From the NCBI RefSeq assembly GCF_000006565.2, contig NC_031479.1, forward strand, positions 5,234,289 through 5,298,288: DNA of 64,000 bases, written 5' to 3'. The position numbers were made by a program, and so were the translations under genes. The notes under the pieces are model-generated. The model was not told the DNA's origin and did not search any database. It worked only from the letters and a program-made list of their open reading frames with translations. The DNA is from Toxoplasma gondii ME49 (taxonomy: Eukaryota; Apicomplexa; Conoidasida; Eucoccidiorida; Sarcocystidae). This document shows, one piece after another, positions 52,401 to 64,000 of this stretch; positions within the stretch are counted from its first letter, which is position 1; the number at the start of each line of letters is the position of its first letter.

Positions 52401-55400
52401 GCCCACGAGGACAGGCCTTCTGGCATGAAGCACTTCTGGAAGCATCTTCTCAAGGGACTTGCCGCACGTAGTGTTGCCTTCAGGACGACACAGAATGATG
52501 GCACCTCAGCGACGTGCGGTCGTGAAGAGCCAGTGGCAAGAAAGGCTGACAGCTTCAATGACTTTTCCGTTGCCGCCCCTCTGGAACAAACACAGCCATA
52601 CGATCCCCGTGCACCCGGCCGAGACAGCGGCGGTGTAGAGGGGTGCGACGCGAGGCTCAACCGCATGATGCGGGTTCTAGAAGGGTGCCCGTGTGGCTCT
52701 GCATCTTGGATGTCTCACAGTCTTCGACGGAGGAGCAGGACATTGGGGAGTCGGGGCGCTTTGGTGTCTTCTTGCTCCATCTGCAAGGCGGGTGCGCTCC
52801 AACAAGGCTCGATTCTGGCACTGGCGGAGGTGTTTGAAGCGTCCAAGCAAAACGCAGAGATTCTGGTGAGAACAGAGGGTTTACGTTGCATATAGTGGAG
52901 CATGGGTCGAATCAGAGGAACTGAACTTTCTAGAGCTTTTGAAGATTTACTTTTGCTCTCGCGTACTGTGGCGCTTCAGGCAAATAGCGGATATTTGCGG
53001 ACTAGGATCTTTCATTGGTCTCGATGTTGTTTTGCGTAGACGCACGGCGTTGTTGTGACACTCGAATTGATTGTGACCTCTCAAAGCCCGATTTTGGTGT
53101 CTCACTTTTTTCTGGTCTGCCGCGCAGGCGGAGGTGCGACGGAACTCTTCGGACGTCATTCCGCTGCTCCAAGACCTCTTCTACTCTTTTCCCACTCTCG
53201 CCCATCCGATAAGGTTAGCGCTGGCGCGTATTCCGCCACTGCTGGCTTGCGTCGGGGACATTTGGTTTCTCGAACGTGGAGGCCTCGACGTTTCGATTTC
53301 TTGTGTCTTTTCTCTGCTTCGTGATCACCCGCGTACATTTGTCTCCACGACAAGCATCGGCTCGTGGGGCGGCACTGGTGCAGCAGAACCTGAGTCTCTT
53401 CACAGCGGAACCGAGTTGACCGATCCAGAGAGCTCGTCGCATCGCGAGGCTGCCAAGGAACAGAACCCAGCATTGCCTACACCGTCTACTTCGGCTCTGG
53501 AGGGTCCGACTTTGGCCATAGTAGCAGACGACGCTCGTGCGTCGGGTTCAAGAGTAGTCCGCACGGACTGCGAATCCTCTGCGAACTGCTCTCCAGCAGA
53601 ACCGCCGCTAGATCATACGTACAGCACCCAAGTGCCTGAGGCATTTTTTGAGAAGAAGGAGACAAAGCTGGGCGGAGAAGCAGGGCCCTTGGCTGGTCCT
53701 GAAACAGATACAGCAGGCAGACCTATGCCGTCCACGCGGGGTGCAGGCCGGGGTTCTTCGGACTTAGGAGATGACAATGGTACAGAAAAAGACAATTCCG
53801 ACTGCCATCCAGGCCGTGCACATTCAAAGCCAGCATGGGATGGCACAGGCAACATCGAGAAACAGCCGTCGCAGCAACGGAACTCCCTTGCTTCTTCCGG
53901 AGAAAAGGGACGCAGCACAGGCCCTGTACACGAGTCCTGCTCAGCCGGTTCGCGCTCGCGAGGCTGCACGACGCATGAAACTAAACGCGTCAAAAATGAT
54001 GAGAGCTGTCACTATAACAACGGCGTTGCGGCCGTTAAGTGCCAGGCAGCCGAGGTGTGTGCGGCGTTCAACTGTTTAGCCGAGCTTGCACTGCAGCTTC
54101 CGGAGGCGATGGAAACGCGAGTGTATTGTTTCATTCCTGCTTTTCTACGCGCCATTGAGCTTAACCTCATCGTATTCCCGAGAGCTCAGCACTTCGCGGG
54201 AGATGCGGGAGCGGTCAGACGAGTGGAGTGGTCCGAAAAAGAATTTAGTGACGACAGCTTACAGGGTGAAGGGCCCCCTGCATGCCAACGTGTCTCACCC
54301 AGGTGTGATGTGACAGGGGATAAGAGTGTGTGCCATGAGGAAGACAAGCTGGGCTCGGTGTCTGGACAGGACGCGTCAGTGTCTCCTCGCGTGGGGATTT
54401 CGAAGACAGCTGCTTGGCCGTTGCATGACGCTGCTTCTGGAAAGGAAACACGTCAACACAACATGCCATCCCCGTGGGAGCGCAACATCGACATGCCGGG
54501 ATCTGCACAACCCTTCTCATTTCTTGACGATCCATTGTGCCAGCACTGCGAACAGGTGCAGAAGGAACGCATGGACGCGACTCACAAGATCGTGCAGCAT
54601 GTAGCGCTCCAGTGCGTCTCGAAACTGATTCGGGCTTTCGGGGGCCACATGAAGAGCCGTCTGGATTGTCTACTGCAGTCAATGTTCTCCGGCGGCATCA
54701 ACCGAAGTCTTTTGGAGGCGCTGCAACATCTCGTTGACTGCCCGCCCATTCACCGTGCGGTTCAGGAACTGTTTCTCGCGCATATCCAAGCAGGCATAGG
54801 CTCCTCGGAAAAAACACCCAGTCGTCATCAACCACCCTATTTTGACTCTCGCTCACAAGACATGCCTTCTACAGAGCCCCCTTTCATTAGAAAAAAAGTT
54901 GTTGCGATCCCGTTGGAGGAAAGTCAACTCAGCGGTGACTCGGGACAGTCGGCTTCTCTGTTTGCTGATGAAGCGGCGCCTCCGAGTCATGTGGAAAACG
55001 AGCTTGAGCGGCCCAATTCAGCCTCTGTATGCGCCCGGTGTGGGTCCCAGATCGCCCCAGCCACTCCAGACGAAGAAGGGGGGGTCTCTGACTCGGTGAG
55101 GGTTGACGGCATTAACGCCATCGAGACAATGCTGCTGGCTATGCAGGGAGCTTTCTGGTTCGGAGTGGATGATTTTCAGGTAAGACTGCTTGTGGCAGAA
55201 TGCGTGATGCAGATCACGCGACACCCTCAGGCTCCCGTCAGGGCTGCAGCCGTCTGGACGGTTTGCCGTCTTCTCCTCTCGCCTTCCAAAGTCTTCGATG
55301 AGACGCGCGGCGCGTCTCACGGGCAGACACAGAGCCGACATGTGCCCAGCTCCACGGAATCCTACTCCGCGAAAACACACACGGCCGATGACAGAAACTG

Positions 55401-58400
55401 GTACCACGGCATGTACAGTTCTCGCCACCAATCCTTTCACGCGTCACACGGGGAGGTCAGTAACGCCAGAGGGGCGCTAAGCCGTTATGACGCGGACTCA
55501 GACACCTGCCCTCGAGGAACTGGCGCTTCTCACGACAGACTCAGGCCCTTGGCAGGCATTCCGGAAGACGCACATCGCTGCGGTGGATTCTTCGCCTCTG
55601 AACACCCTGCAGATCCTACGCGCGGTCTTGGCAGGCTTGACGGTCCCTATATGGCAAACGAAATGCATGCGCAAGACTTGCAGAACAGACAGTCACACAG
55701 CGCAGGTGTGAAAGCCGGAAGGGTCTTCGAGACTCCTTACGCGGCTGGCCCTACGACAAACACCGATTCGGAACTTCCAGGAGGCGACGCGAGTGCTGCA
55801 GCATTTGTGGAAGACGCGGGAGAGCTACTCGGGGACTCGCAACTCCCGGGCGACCGGTGCAACAGCAGGGAGTGGCACGCCGAGCTGGCCCGAGTAGAAC
55901 GGACCCGGCTTTGGTGGGAACAGGAGCAGACGCCGCAGATGCTGTTTCTCCAGAGGCAGCGGATCTTGTTAATTCTGCATTCGCTCTTCCCCCAAGTGTC
56001 AACTGATGTGTCTCTTGAAGTCCGAATAGCTGCCGTCCGCGCTCTCGACGAGGCTGGCGATATCGCCCCGCCGCTCATGCGACACTCCGTTGTCCTCGTG
56101 GAGTCGCTCCTGACTTTCTGTCTTGATGAAGACATCATGGTCCGCCGAAGAGCAGTCAAAGTTCTCTGCAGGTATGTTTCGAGTTTCACCTTGTGCATGA
56201 TTCTGAGAGATCCACAGGGCAAGAGAAGGTTTCGCGCTCGAGAGAGCCATGACAAGGGCAAACTGAAGGATTCGGCTTCAGTTCCATTTTCGAGATGTTT
56301 AAGAAAACGTGTTCTTTCATGCGCTTTCCGAACATTTAAGGAAAAAGAGAAAAGGACTCCGCCTCCAAGTCTCTCTTCGTTTTCCAGCTAACCGAACAGC
56401 CGCTGTCGCTTTAGCGCCAGCAAGAGGTCTCGGCGCACTGACCCATGCCTTGGTTTGCATTGGTCTAGGTGTACAGAGAATCTCTGTGGGGTATGTTTGT
56501 AATTTGAAATGTCGTGTTCTCTTGTGCAATCTCAGGCTGTCGCGTCTGGAGCAAGCTATTCTGTCAGTTCGTGGTTTGACAGGCCTCGCAGTGAACTACA
56601 TGAGCCAGATCGTGCTGTCGTCGGCTCGCCGGCCTTTCTGCCGCGAAGCAGTGCCCCACGTTGCCGAACTGTTGGCGTTGCTCTGCGTCTCTGCCCGTTC
56701 ACTTCTCGCGGCGTTCATTCGCCCGGCCGTTGAGTTGATCGTGGCGCACCTTAGGCGAGCGGTCTTCGGCGACTCGGAGAGTGACACAGTCCAAGTCGTG
56801 CCCGAAGATGAACAGGATGAACACGCGAACTCTTCCTTCTCCGTTTACTATCCTATGGCCCAGCATTTGGCGAATCCTCGCAGAGGGGACGCGAGCGACA
56901 CAGAGACTCTCCACGAGACGCGGGACCCTGCCGACTCGGCGGGAACACCTTATGACCTTCGCGAGGTCGGCGGCGTCCCGAAAGGCGCCCACACGGGTGA
57001 GAGAAGACCGTCGTCTGCGCTCTTTGCTGAGAAGTTGAGTGCGCTCGACGAGGACGATGGCGGGGACGACTGGGGACTAAGAGACCTCACGAGAGAAATC
57101 TCTGGAGAGAAACCAGAGTTTTTTCCCCCACTGAATGGCGATGGCACAGCCAGTGCCTCGGCGCCGCACTTGCAGCCCTCCCGCCATCGGGGAGAGTCGT
57201 TTTCTGACGAGGCTATAAACAAAGACTGCAAGAAACAACGTTGCACGGATGAATGCCTAGGTTGCGGCAGCACACATCGGGGGCACCTTCAGGTCCTTCT
57301 CGAGACCCTCGAGAAGTTCTGCTCCGTTGCGGATCGGCAACTACTTGAAGAAATCTTGGAACAAGTTCTGCCCATGCTGTTAGTGGTTATTGCGGTAAGT
57401 CGCTGATGTAAGAGAAGCCCGTGGGGAAAGGCCGTTTCAACTACGCAGACGACCTCCCTTTTAGGCACCAGAAGATGTACAGCTAGGCCTTCGAACGCAG
57501 TTTTGTGAAGAGCACAGCTGCCGTGTGACCCGATCAGCGAAGACAAGGAGCATCGCTCAAGAACAGTCGTGGTAGATCTATTTGCGCGCGCATGCGTGGC
57601 AGGCGTGAGATCACACTTGCATGCTCGTTTCGTTGTAATGCGTCCCGTGACAGTTCTGCCGATCACTCTGACGTCCTGGAAACCCACAGGACCCGCTTGC
57701 TGCCACGGCTGATCGCCGAGGGGGCTAGTCGACTTGTGTTTTATTTTGATAGCTGTTGAGATTTTGGGAATCGGTGTGCGTGTTATGCTCGCCAGAGACC
57801 AAGTGAAGACGGCCAGTGCTCCGCCGGTGTCTCCCTGCTGGTTGCCTTGATTCGGCAAACTGGCAATTGCACCCTGACGCCTGGCCATCGTCGCATGCTC
57901 CTGCGTAGCTTTATCCGAGTGCTCGTCCCGCTGCTTCGACAGAGAGAACGACAGCTGAAGCTGCAAGTGATGCGTGCAGTTGGCACTTTGGGTGCGATTG
58001 CACCCGAAATCTACGACGCTGACGATGGCACCCCGACATCCCATCTTCTGTGGCACCGAGGGGCAGCCCCGGAGGACCAGGACGGCGCCCACGCCATCAC
58101 AGATGTTGCAGAACGCAGCTCCTGGGGGGATCCAGGAAGGGAGGCTGGTGTGCGTGTCCCGTGGGGAGAGAAGACACTCGCCGAGAAACACACCGATTTA
58201 CGATGGGCCAGATTTGGAAAGCTGGATATGACCGGCGTGGACGACAGAGACGGTCAGCTTAGGAAAGCGCGTTGTAGACATGAGTGAAAAGAGAGACGCA
58301 ACGTGAATTCGTAGCTTTCGTTACCATTAGAAGATGCGGACATCGAAGACATCTGTGAGAGAGAACCGCACCTGTTAGGAAGAATGACATGCCTCGTGAA

Positions 58401-61400
58401 GGTTGCTTGACTTCGTTCGCTATTCCGTTTCTTCAAGTTATTCCCAGAGATGGACCATCCCTTCCGACATACTCTTTTGACAGCGTACCCGAACACCGTG
58501 GACACAAGTACAGGCTGTTTAATTTTGCCACTGAGATAACTTGTCGTGTTCCGCATAATCACAGAGGACCGGTTTCTGTAATTCCAGCGATGCACATGCG
58601 TATCGTGAGAGCACTGAACGAAAGGCACACGCACAGTTAAAGTCAGTCGAGATCTGTCGTGTGACTGATTTGCCTGACTTACTACAGCTGAGCCATCGTT
58701 CATGATATGCTGTTAGGAGCCTTAGGGCAGAGCCCCAGCGCCACACCAAGCTGTTTCGAATTGGCGTTGCCACCTTTCCGTGATGTGCTGCGTTTCATTA
58801 TCTGTGCCAACACGCGCCTTAACTCGCGTTTCCGTGCGATGCTGATAACCTGTACAGAATCAGGGATGGCAACCATGCATGCCAAGGCGTCTGTGGGTGA
58901 AATCCTTTGCTCCTCAAGACCGACTCGCGAGGGCAGACACGGACACAGGGCCTTACCGAAATTCCGGACGACGTGCGGGCCCACTGTTGACGACCCGCTG
59001 GTGGGCGAGCAGTTCAATAGCGAGGACAACTTCGGATGCGGTTCGAGGAGGGACTCTACCATCAAAAACCAACTACGTCTCGACGATGGTGAAACCCGCG
59101 GCGGGATCCATGGGCGAGGTAAGCGTAGATGTCCTCGTGAGAACCACGGAATTCAAAAATCGTATCTGACGAACATACCTCGAAGCCCAGCGGTGCCGTG
59201 TCTGAGCCAGACATCCTTGCATTCAAAGTTCGTTGTGGCATGGCACTTAAGACTTGAGGAGGCGAAGCGGCACTCGGAGGGACACTGGCAGCAGGGAGGG
59301 ATTTCCCTTCTTTAAACGCTTTTACCAGGTTGTGTCGCTTAGGAACCTCTAGGGTGGGCAGTGGGGACGGCCTAGGAGCAAACCAGCCCCGTAGCCGCTG
59401 CAGCCCTAGAGGCATTGCAAGAAGTTTGGAGAGAGAGCAGTACTGAAACGCGACTTGTTCTGGAATCGGCATTGCGTTTCCTTATAGTAGACACCTATTC
59501 GTACACCTTACCTAGTACCGGGTCAATTCAATCCGACCACGCCGCACGTCGAGAATCGTTCGCTTCATGGACATACGTATTTTCTTCGCCCCGAACGTGT
59601 TTTTTTCAGACGTCTTCTGGCTAACGCGGCGCTGTCTGACAGTACTGATGAGCGTGACCCAGGTCCCTGGTCTTTCCAATCTCCACTTTACAGCCTTCGT
59701 TGCGATGGCTCGCATCGTACGTTCGTATTTGGCGCCGCAAGCGGCCACCGGCTTCTCAGGCGGCCTCTTGCCGGAGAGCTCGCGACAGGAGATGCTGGAC
59801 CAAGGCGTATGCGGCGATTACTTCGCGATGCCTCGAGACGCTGTGTCGCAGCGTGGGAGCTGGAACCAGATCCTAGGAGGAGAGACTGGATCCGAATTGG
59901 CGTCACAGGCCCTGGCCTCGATCCTGCCTCAGTTCCTCCAAACAGCGGCCTCTCTCTTAACTGCGTCAGGCTCGACAGGCGAACAGCGTTTGGCGATCTT
60001 AGCTACTCTAGGGCAGAGCCCGTCGTTGTATAAACATACTCCATGTCCGGAGTCGCTCGCGTTTCTCGATGTGTTGTCCGACCTGTTGGATCAACGTCTG
60101 GCGGAGCTGAAGGTGCAGTGTCAGCACCTGCCCCACACGCGCGCGAAGGTGCCTGGAAGCCCTGGCCAGCAATCCGTTTTTGCTGGGCTGTCAACAAATG
60201 AGCCACTCGGCGACCCTAGACCGGAGACGACGTCGCGCAAATCATCGCGTGAAGTTGTGGAAACGTTCGCTCGCGCTTCTCGAGGCGGCGTCTCAGGGAC
60301 AGACACTTCTGGGTTCTCCTCACCTGCAGTTTCAGTTCCGCGGCGAACATCGCTGCTGGATATGCCAGTTAGTCTGCCAGCGCCGATGCGTCGTGGCCGG
60401 GCCGAGGGGATTGCTGCAGCTTTCTCGAGACGTGCGTGGGATGCCGTCTGTGGGCAGGCGCCGGAGAAAGCGAGAGGGATTATTCGAGGCGCCTGGAATG
60501 CGCCGCTGATGAACTCTGGTCCGTCGAGCGAAAGCGATTCCTCGGCGTCCGATTCGTCTCTATGCGACGAGAGCGGAGACTTGGATAGCACCTCAGACGA
60601 GTTGGACCTTACGGACCCGTATGCGGAGGTGCCGGTTGAGTTCGAACCAGTCAGATGGGACTGGTGGCCTCCGGACACGTCCAGTGAAGTTGAAAAAGAG
60701 ATTTGGATCCTTCTGCCTCTTCTGGAGATCTTTTTGATGAAACTCCCTGGCCGCATCACGCACTACAGCAGCCGAGCCGCCCGGCAGCTGCAGGAACTTT
60801 TGCATATTCGGCGATGCTGTCCACACACGGCGCTTGCGGAGCGGGCACTCCAGACTCTCGAGCGATGCGCCTTGATCTTGCGGCCCACAGTCGGCCACCA
60901 AATCCTGTTTCTTGCTCAGCTGTGTACGGTGCCATCGATGTCTCCGTCGTCCTTTCTCGTTTCTGGCGAACCCGCCGCGATGACTCACCGTATCGCGGAG
61001 CTGTGCTGTGAAGAGCAAGGCAGAGTCGTGCGCCGTTTTGACTGGTGGCTCATCAATGAACAGAAATGCGAGCCCGCGGCAGGGCCTCTCCGATGCAGGT
61101 GCTGCTGCTGTTCAGCCGCGCCTCTCCAGCTCCGCTTGGCTCTTTTAAAAACACTGGAAGCACTCATGGCTCACTGCGGCTTCCCTCTTCTCCTCGGAGG
61201 CACCATGTGCCGCCTCATGAGCATTCTGGAGTGCGCCGACGACGAGGGCGTTCCGACCGAGCTGCGAGAGCAGGTCCTCTCTGTGGTAGAGACGATAGGG
61301 TACCTCTTTCCCAAAGAAGCCGAGGTGTACGTCCGCCAGCTTCAAAAGGCGATTGTGGCTTCCGGAAAGCCGTACCTCCCCGACGGCAGCTTCGTGGGGA

Positions 61401-64000
61401 CACAACCTACTCCTTCGCTACCTGCGTCTCCGTCTTCGATGGACTATCAGGCTTCGCCTGCGTTCCAGCCGGCAGCTCCCCAGTCAGCAGTGCCTGAGAG
61501 TCCTGCTTGGATCCAAGCGTCCCGGGGCGAGTTGGTGCCGCCAGGGACACGCAAAGGGACTGACGGGGCCGACTACCGCTCCAGTTCTGCCTCCCCGGAT
61601 CCCAGAAGGGCCTCTGACGACGCGCATCAGCGCCCTGCTGGTCAGGTTGTGGAGGCACCGATCCGCATTCTAGGGGTGCCGGAAGCGTCCAGTCCCACAC
61701 GGCACCCAGCGCGGCTTGCGTGGGCGATGGGAGGCTCGGAAACTCAGCATCCGCTCGTGGACGACAGTGAGTCAGATGACAGTGAATCTCCTTTCGAAGG
61801 GCACCGCTCGGAGGCGGAGCCTTTCCTGCAAAACCGAGGACGGGCCTCACAGAGACAAGCAGGCGTCCGTCGGGAGGGCAGCCTTCAGAGCGCGTGGGCG
61901 CGGGCGCATCCCACATTTTCCACCCTCCACGCGGTCCAGGAGATGTCGGAGATCGAGGAGAGGCTAGGCGACAGCGAGTGCGAAAGAGATGCTGATGCAC
62001 CCTCAGAAAAACGGGCATGCGAGGAACCACATGAAGATGACCAATGCTCGCACAAAGAGAAGCCAACGGATGGGCGGGAAAAGAGGACACGACAAAAGAG
62101 GTACAAGAAACACGCAAGCCGGAGGAGGATCGAAGCACTACACTCGCGGACGAGCGCGACAGCCCACGAACTCTGGGCAAACTGCGACTTGTAAGTCTGC
62201 TGGAAAGAACGTAAAGAACATCGGTGGCGCGAATAAAGGGAACAGCATGAGGAAACGCTTCTTCCGGATTGACGGTCGACTGACGTAAGCTTTAGGCACA
62301 GCAGTGAGGCCGCAGGGGGTTAGCGCCATCGCGGAGAAACTCAATTTGCATGCGATGCAATGATAGACAAAGGGAGTCCGACCTACCAACGTGAATATGT
62401 GACTGCTGCGTTGGAGTATTGGGGAAACAAGTGGTAAGAAACTGGGGGCGGTCCATGCCGAAGCGTTTGCTTGAGAGTCCCAATGAAAGCACGATTCGAA
62501 CCGAGACTAGGTGTCACTGTGGTCTTTGAATAGCAGACCAGCCAACAGAGCAAGGACGACTGACACTCTGCGTCCGTCTCCCCACTGTCTCGAGGTCAGA
62601 TACGTTCACAGCCATCCACCACCCCCACGTCAGTCTCCATTACCTGCATGTTTTCACTTGCTCCGTTTCTTTGCCTTTCTGCTTCAGCAAAAATAAGAGG
62701 GAACTGCACTGTTGGTTTCGGAATGTCTCGTTGGCGATGCTGAGGGAGTGCCGCGCCCCAGTCGTGCGGGCTTGTCTCCCAGTCGCCCTCCAGGACCCCA
62801 GCATCGCTGCGTCGCTGCTCTCTGCAGTTTTCCTTACCTACTGGGCCTCGTGTTGCAGCAAGGGTGCTCTCAGTCAGATGTACCAAGTGGGGTAAGTGTC
62901 CATAGACATAAGTTGTTCATCACAGTGCGTATTTACCGTGTGTCTTTCGCCAAACGCACTCTTAAGGAGACATAGAAATGGCATCCTTGTGGCCAAGCAT
63001 CGACGCGTTCTAGACGCTATCAGGGACCCAACAAGTGAAGCATACCTACCCCAGCACTCTTTTTCTTAACACCTACTAGCATTGTCCATTGCTCGACGAC
63101 TGTGAGGCTTGCTAAAACCCTTCGATTGTCGTGACCGAGATTGTTTGCCACTTATCATGATTTCTCTGGCGCCGAGTTTTTGGGTGATGTCTATTCATGT
63201 GTGTTTTTGTAAGGCGCGGTTTGCGAAGTGTTCTTCTCTGCCCCGACGTCACGCTCGCCTCTCTTCGGCGAGTGCTGAATCTCGTGGAAACGATTGAGCA
63301 GCAGCGCTGGCCGTTACCTGTGGACACACAACTACTCGCTGCAGTCGCCGAAAAGTGCCAGGCGAATGCAAAAGCGATTCGATATCGGGAGGAGCTTTGG
63401 CTAGCCGACCCAGGTACATCGAAACAGTCAGAGGCACGTTTTCTTCAAAAGAAGGTGAACACAAGGACCGTGAGAGCAAGAAGTGCCTTTCCGTGAAGCC
63501 GTGTGTCTTGACACTCTACGAGTAGAGGCTTGTTTCCTGAAAGCACACTTAAAACCCGGATCATGGTGAGGTTCTAAGCCTGCGATAGCTCGCATGGCAA
63601 AACAAAGAACCGTGTGAAGGCTTCCCACCAAACCTGAGCTTCTCAACTCAGTATGTGGCTTGCACAACCAGATCTTTTCGAGTGTTTTTGACCGCCTAAG
63701 CCCTGTAAACAGCTCCAAAACCTTCTAGTCTTCCCTGTGTCTCACCCCGTTCTGGCGCGGGCGTCGTCGTGGTCATAAGAGTTTTCAGAAGCTGTGCTGT
63801 CGCGTGAGTTACGAGACTTGCCGTCGTGGGTGTATCTCTTCGCGAGGCTTCCGTTTTTTGCCGGACTATCGCAGGAGGCTCGGTCGAAGCGCTGATCCGT
63901 CTGAGTCACGAGACACAGCAGCTGGAGGCCGCCCGCGGCATCCTGGCGCATGCACAGAAGAAACTGCGCTTGCCGGTGAAGGAGTGCTGGTACGTCCAGC
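49358..64000 (+). CDS. TOR: TOR kinase, N-terminal HEAT region and start of FAT domain (truncated by window end)
   Basis: Exons: 49358-50517, 50963-51258, 51683-51918, 52161-52865, 53128-56171, 56536-57394, 57796 to about 58252, 58858-59118, 59610-62190, 62688-62891, 63214-63413 and 63875 onward; about 3376 codons in the window. TOR is the growth-controlling PI3K-like kinase. Diagnostic matches are LCSRNERLREEAAHQIRIHL near residue 345 (first HEAT helix), EAIHHAHQPRLRKAGVDALR, SLEVRIAAVRALDE with LCR, AVGTLGAIAPEIY (the ALDPYKH block), the FAT start WFRNVSLAMLRECRAP...SAVFLTYW, LPVDTQLLAAVAEKCQANAK, and EALIRLSHETQQLEAARGIL at the edge. The same point lies near residue 1490 in animal TOR, so long Ser/Gly/Glu-rich insertions more than double this part. 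FRB, kinase and FATC lie beyond the window. The exon 7 donor and exon 8 acceptor are uncertain. Confidence 0.93.

Noticed and set aside
57289..58191. 300-codon minus-strand frame over TOR exons 6-7
   Set aside because: It runs antisense to conserved TOR exons, crosses their splice sites, and has no family motif.
61407..62180. 257-codon minus-strand frame over TOR exon 9
   Set aside because: It is antisense to an insertion-rich TOR exon. The Pro/Ser/Arg composition reflects the GC-rich coding strand.
62440..62560. tRNA-like B box (GGTTCGAATC) on the minus strand in TOR intron 9
   Set aside because: The flanking sequence does not form an acceptor stem or a proper A box, so no cloverleaf can be drawn.

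Overview
The window is nuclear DNA of a coccidian apicomplexan of the Toxoplasma type (Sarcocystidae). The anchor is a complete alpha-tubulin gene (40284-42305, three exons, 453 codons) with the intron layout and C-terminal tail known for Toxoplasma TUBA1. The rest fits: many short GT-AG introns, long Ser/Gly/Arg-rich insertions in otherwise conserved proteins, (A/T)GAGACG elements upstream of several genes, an Fe-type superoxide dismutase with an organelle-targeting leader, and a TOR kinase gene. The species cannot be fixed from the sequence alone.

Layout, left to right. An ABC half-transporter on + (2040-9052, ten exons, 955 aa) has a degenerate nucleotide-binding domain. An Fe-SOD on - (10149-12071) diverges from a 243-aa orphan on + (13685-15143). 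A SURF6-type nucleolar protein on - (16126-18723) diverges from a divergent profilin on + (20527-22949). A 503-aa low-complexity orphan (24796-26307, -) is followed by a METTL21-like methyltransferase (27152-29646, -) and a CFAP69-type flagellar central-apparatus protein (about 31569-38338, -). CFAP69 diverges from TUBA1 (+). TUBA1 is followed by a PPP1R42/LRRC67-type leucine-rich-repeat protein (45104-46460, +) and by the N-terminal part of a giant TOR kinase (49358 to the window end, +), cut off inside the FAT domain.

Gene models were built by hand from reading frames, GT-AG sites and intron phase. Every model treated as complete sums to a multiple of three. Weak points are the last exons of the profilin-like, methyltransferase and CFAP69 genes, and the TOR exon 7/8 junction.

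There is no operon logic. One local theme does stand out: three neighbours (CFAP69, TUBA1, PPP1R42) belong to axoneme, microtubule or centrosome biology, which in this group relates to the flagellated microgamete and the spindle. No rRNA, tRNA, CRISPR array or transposon was recognised.
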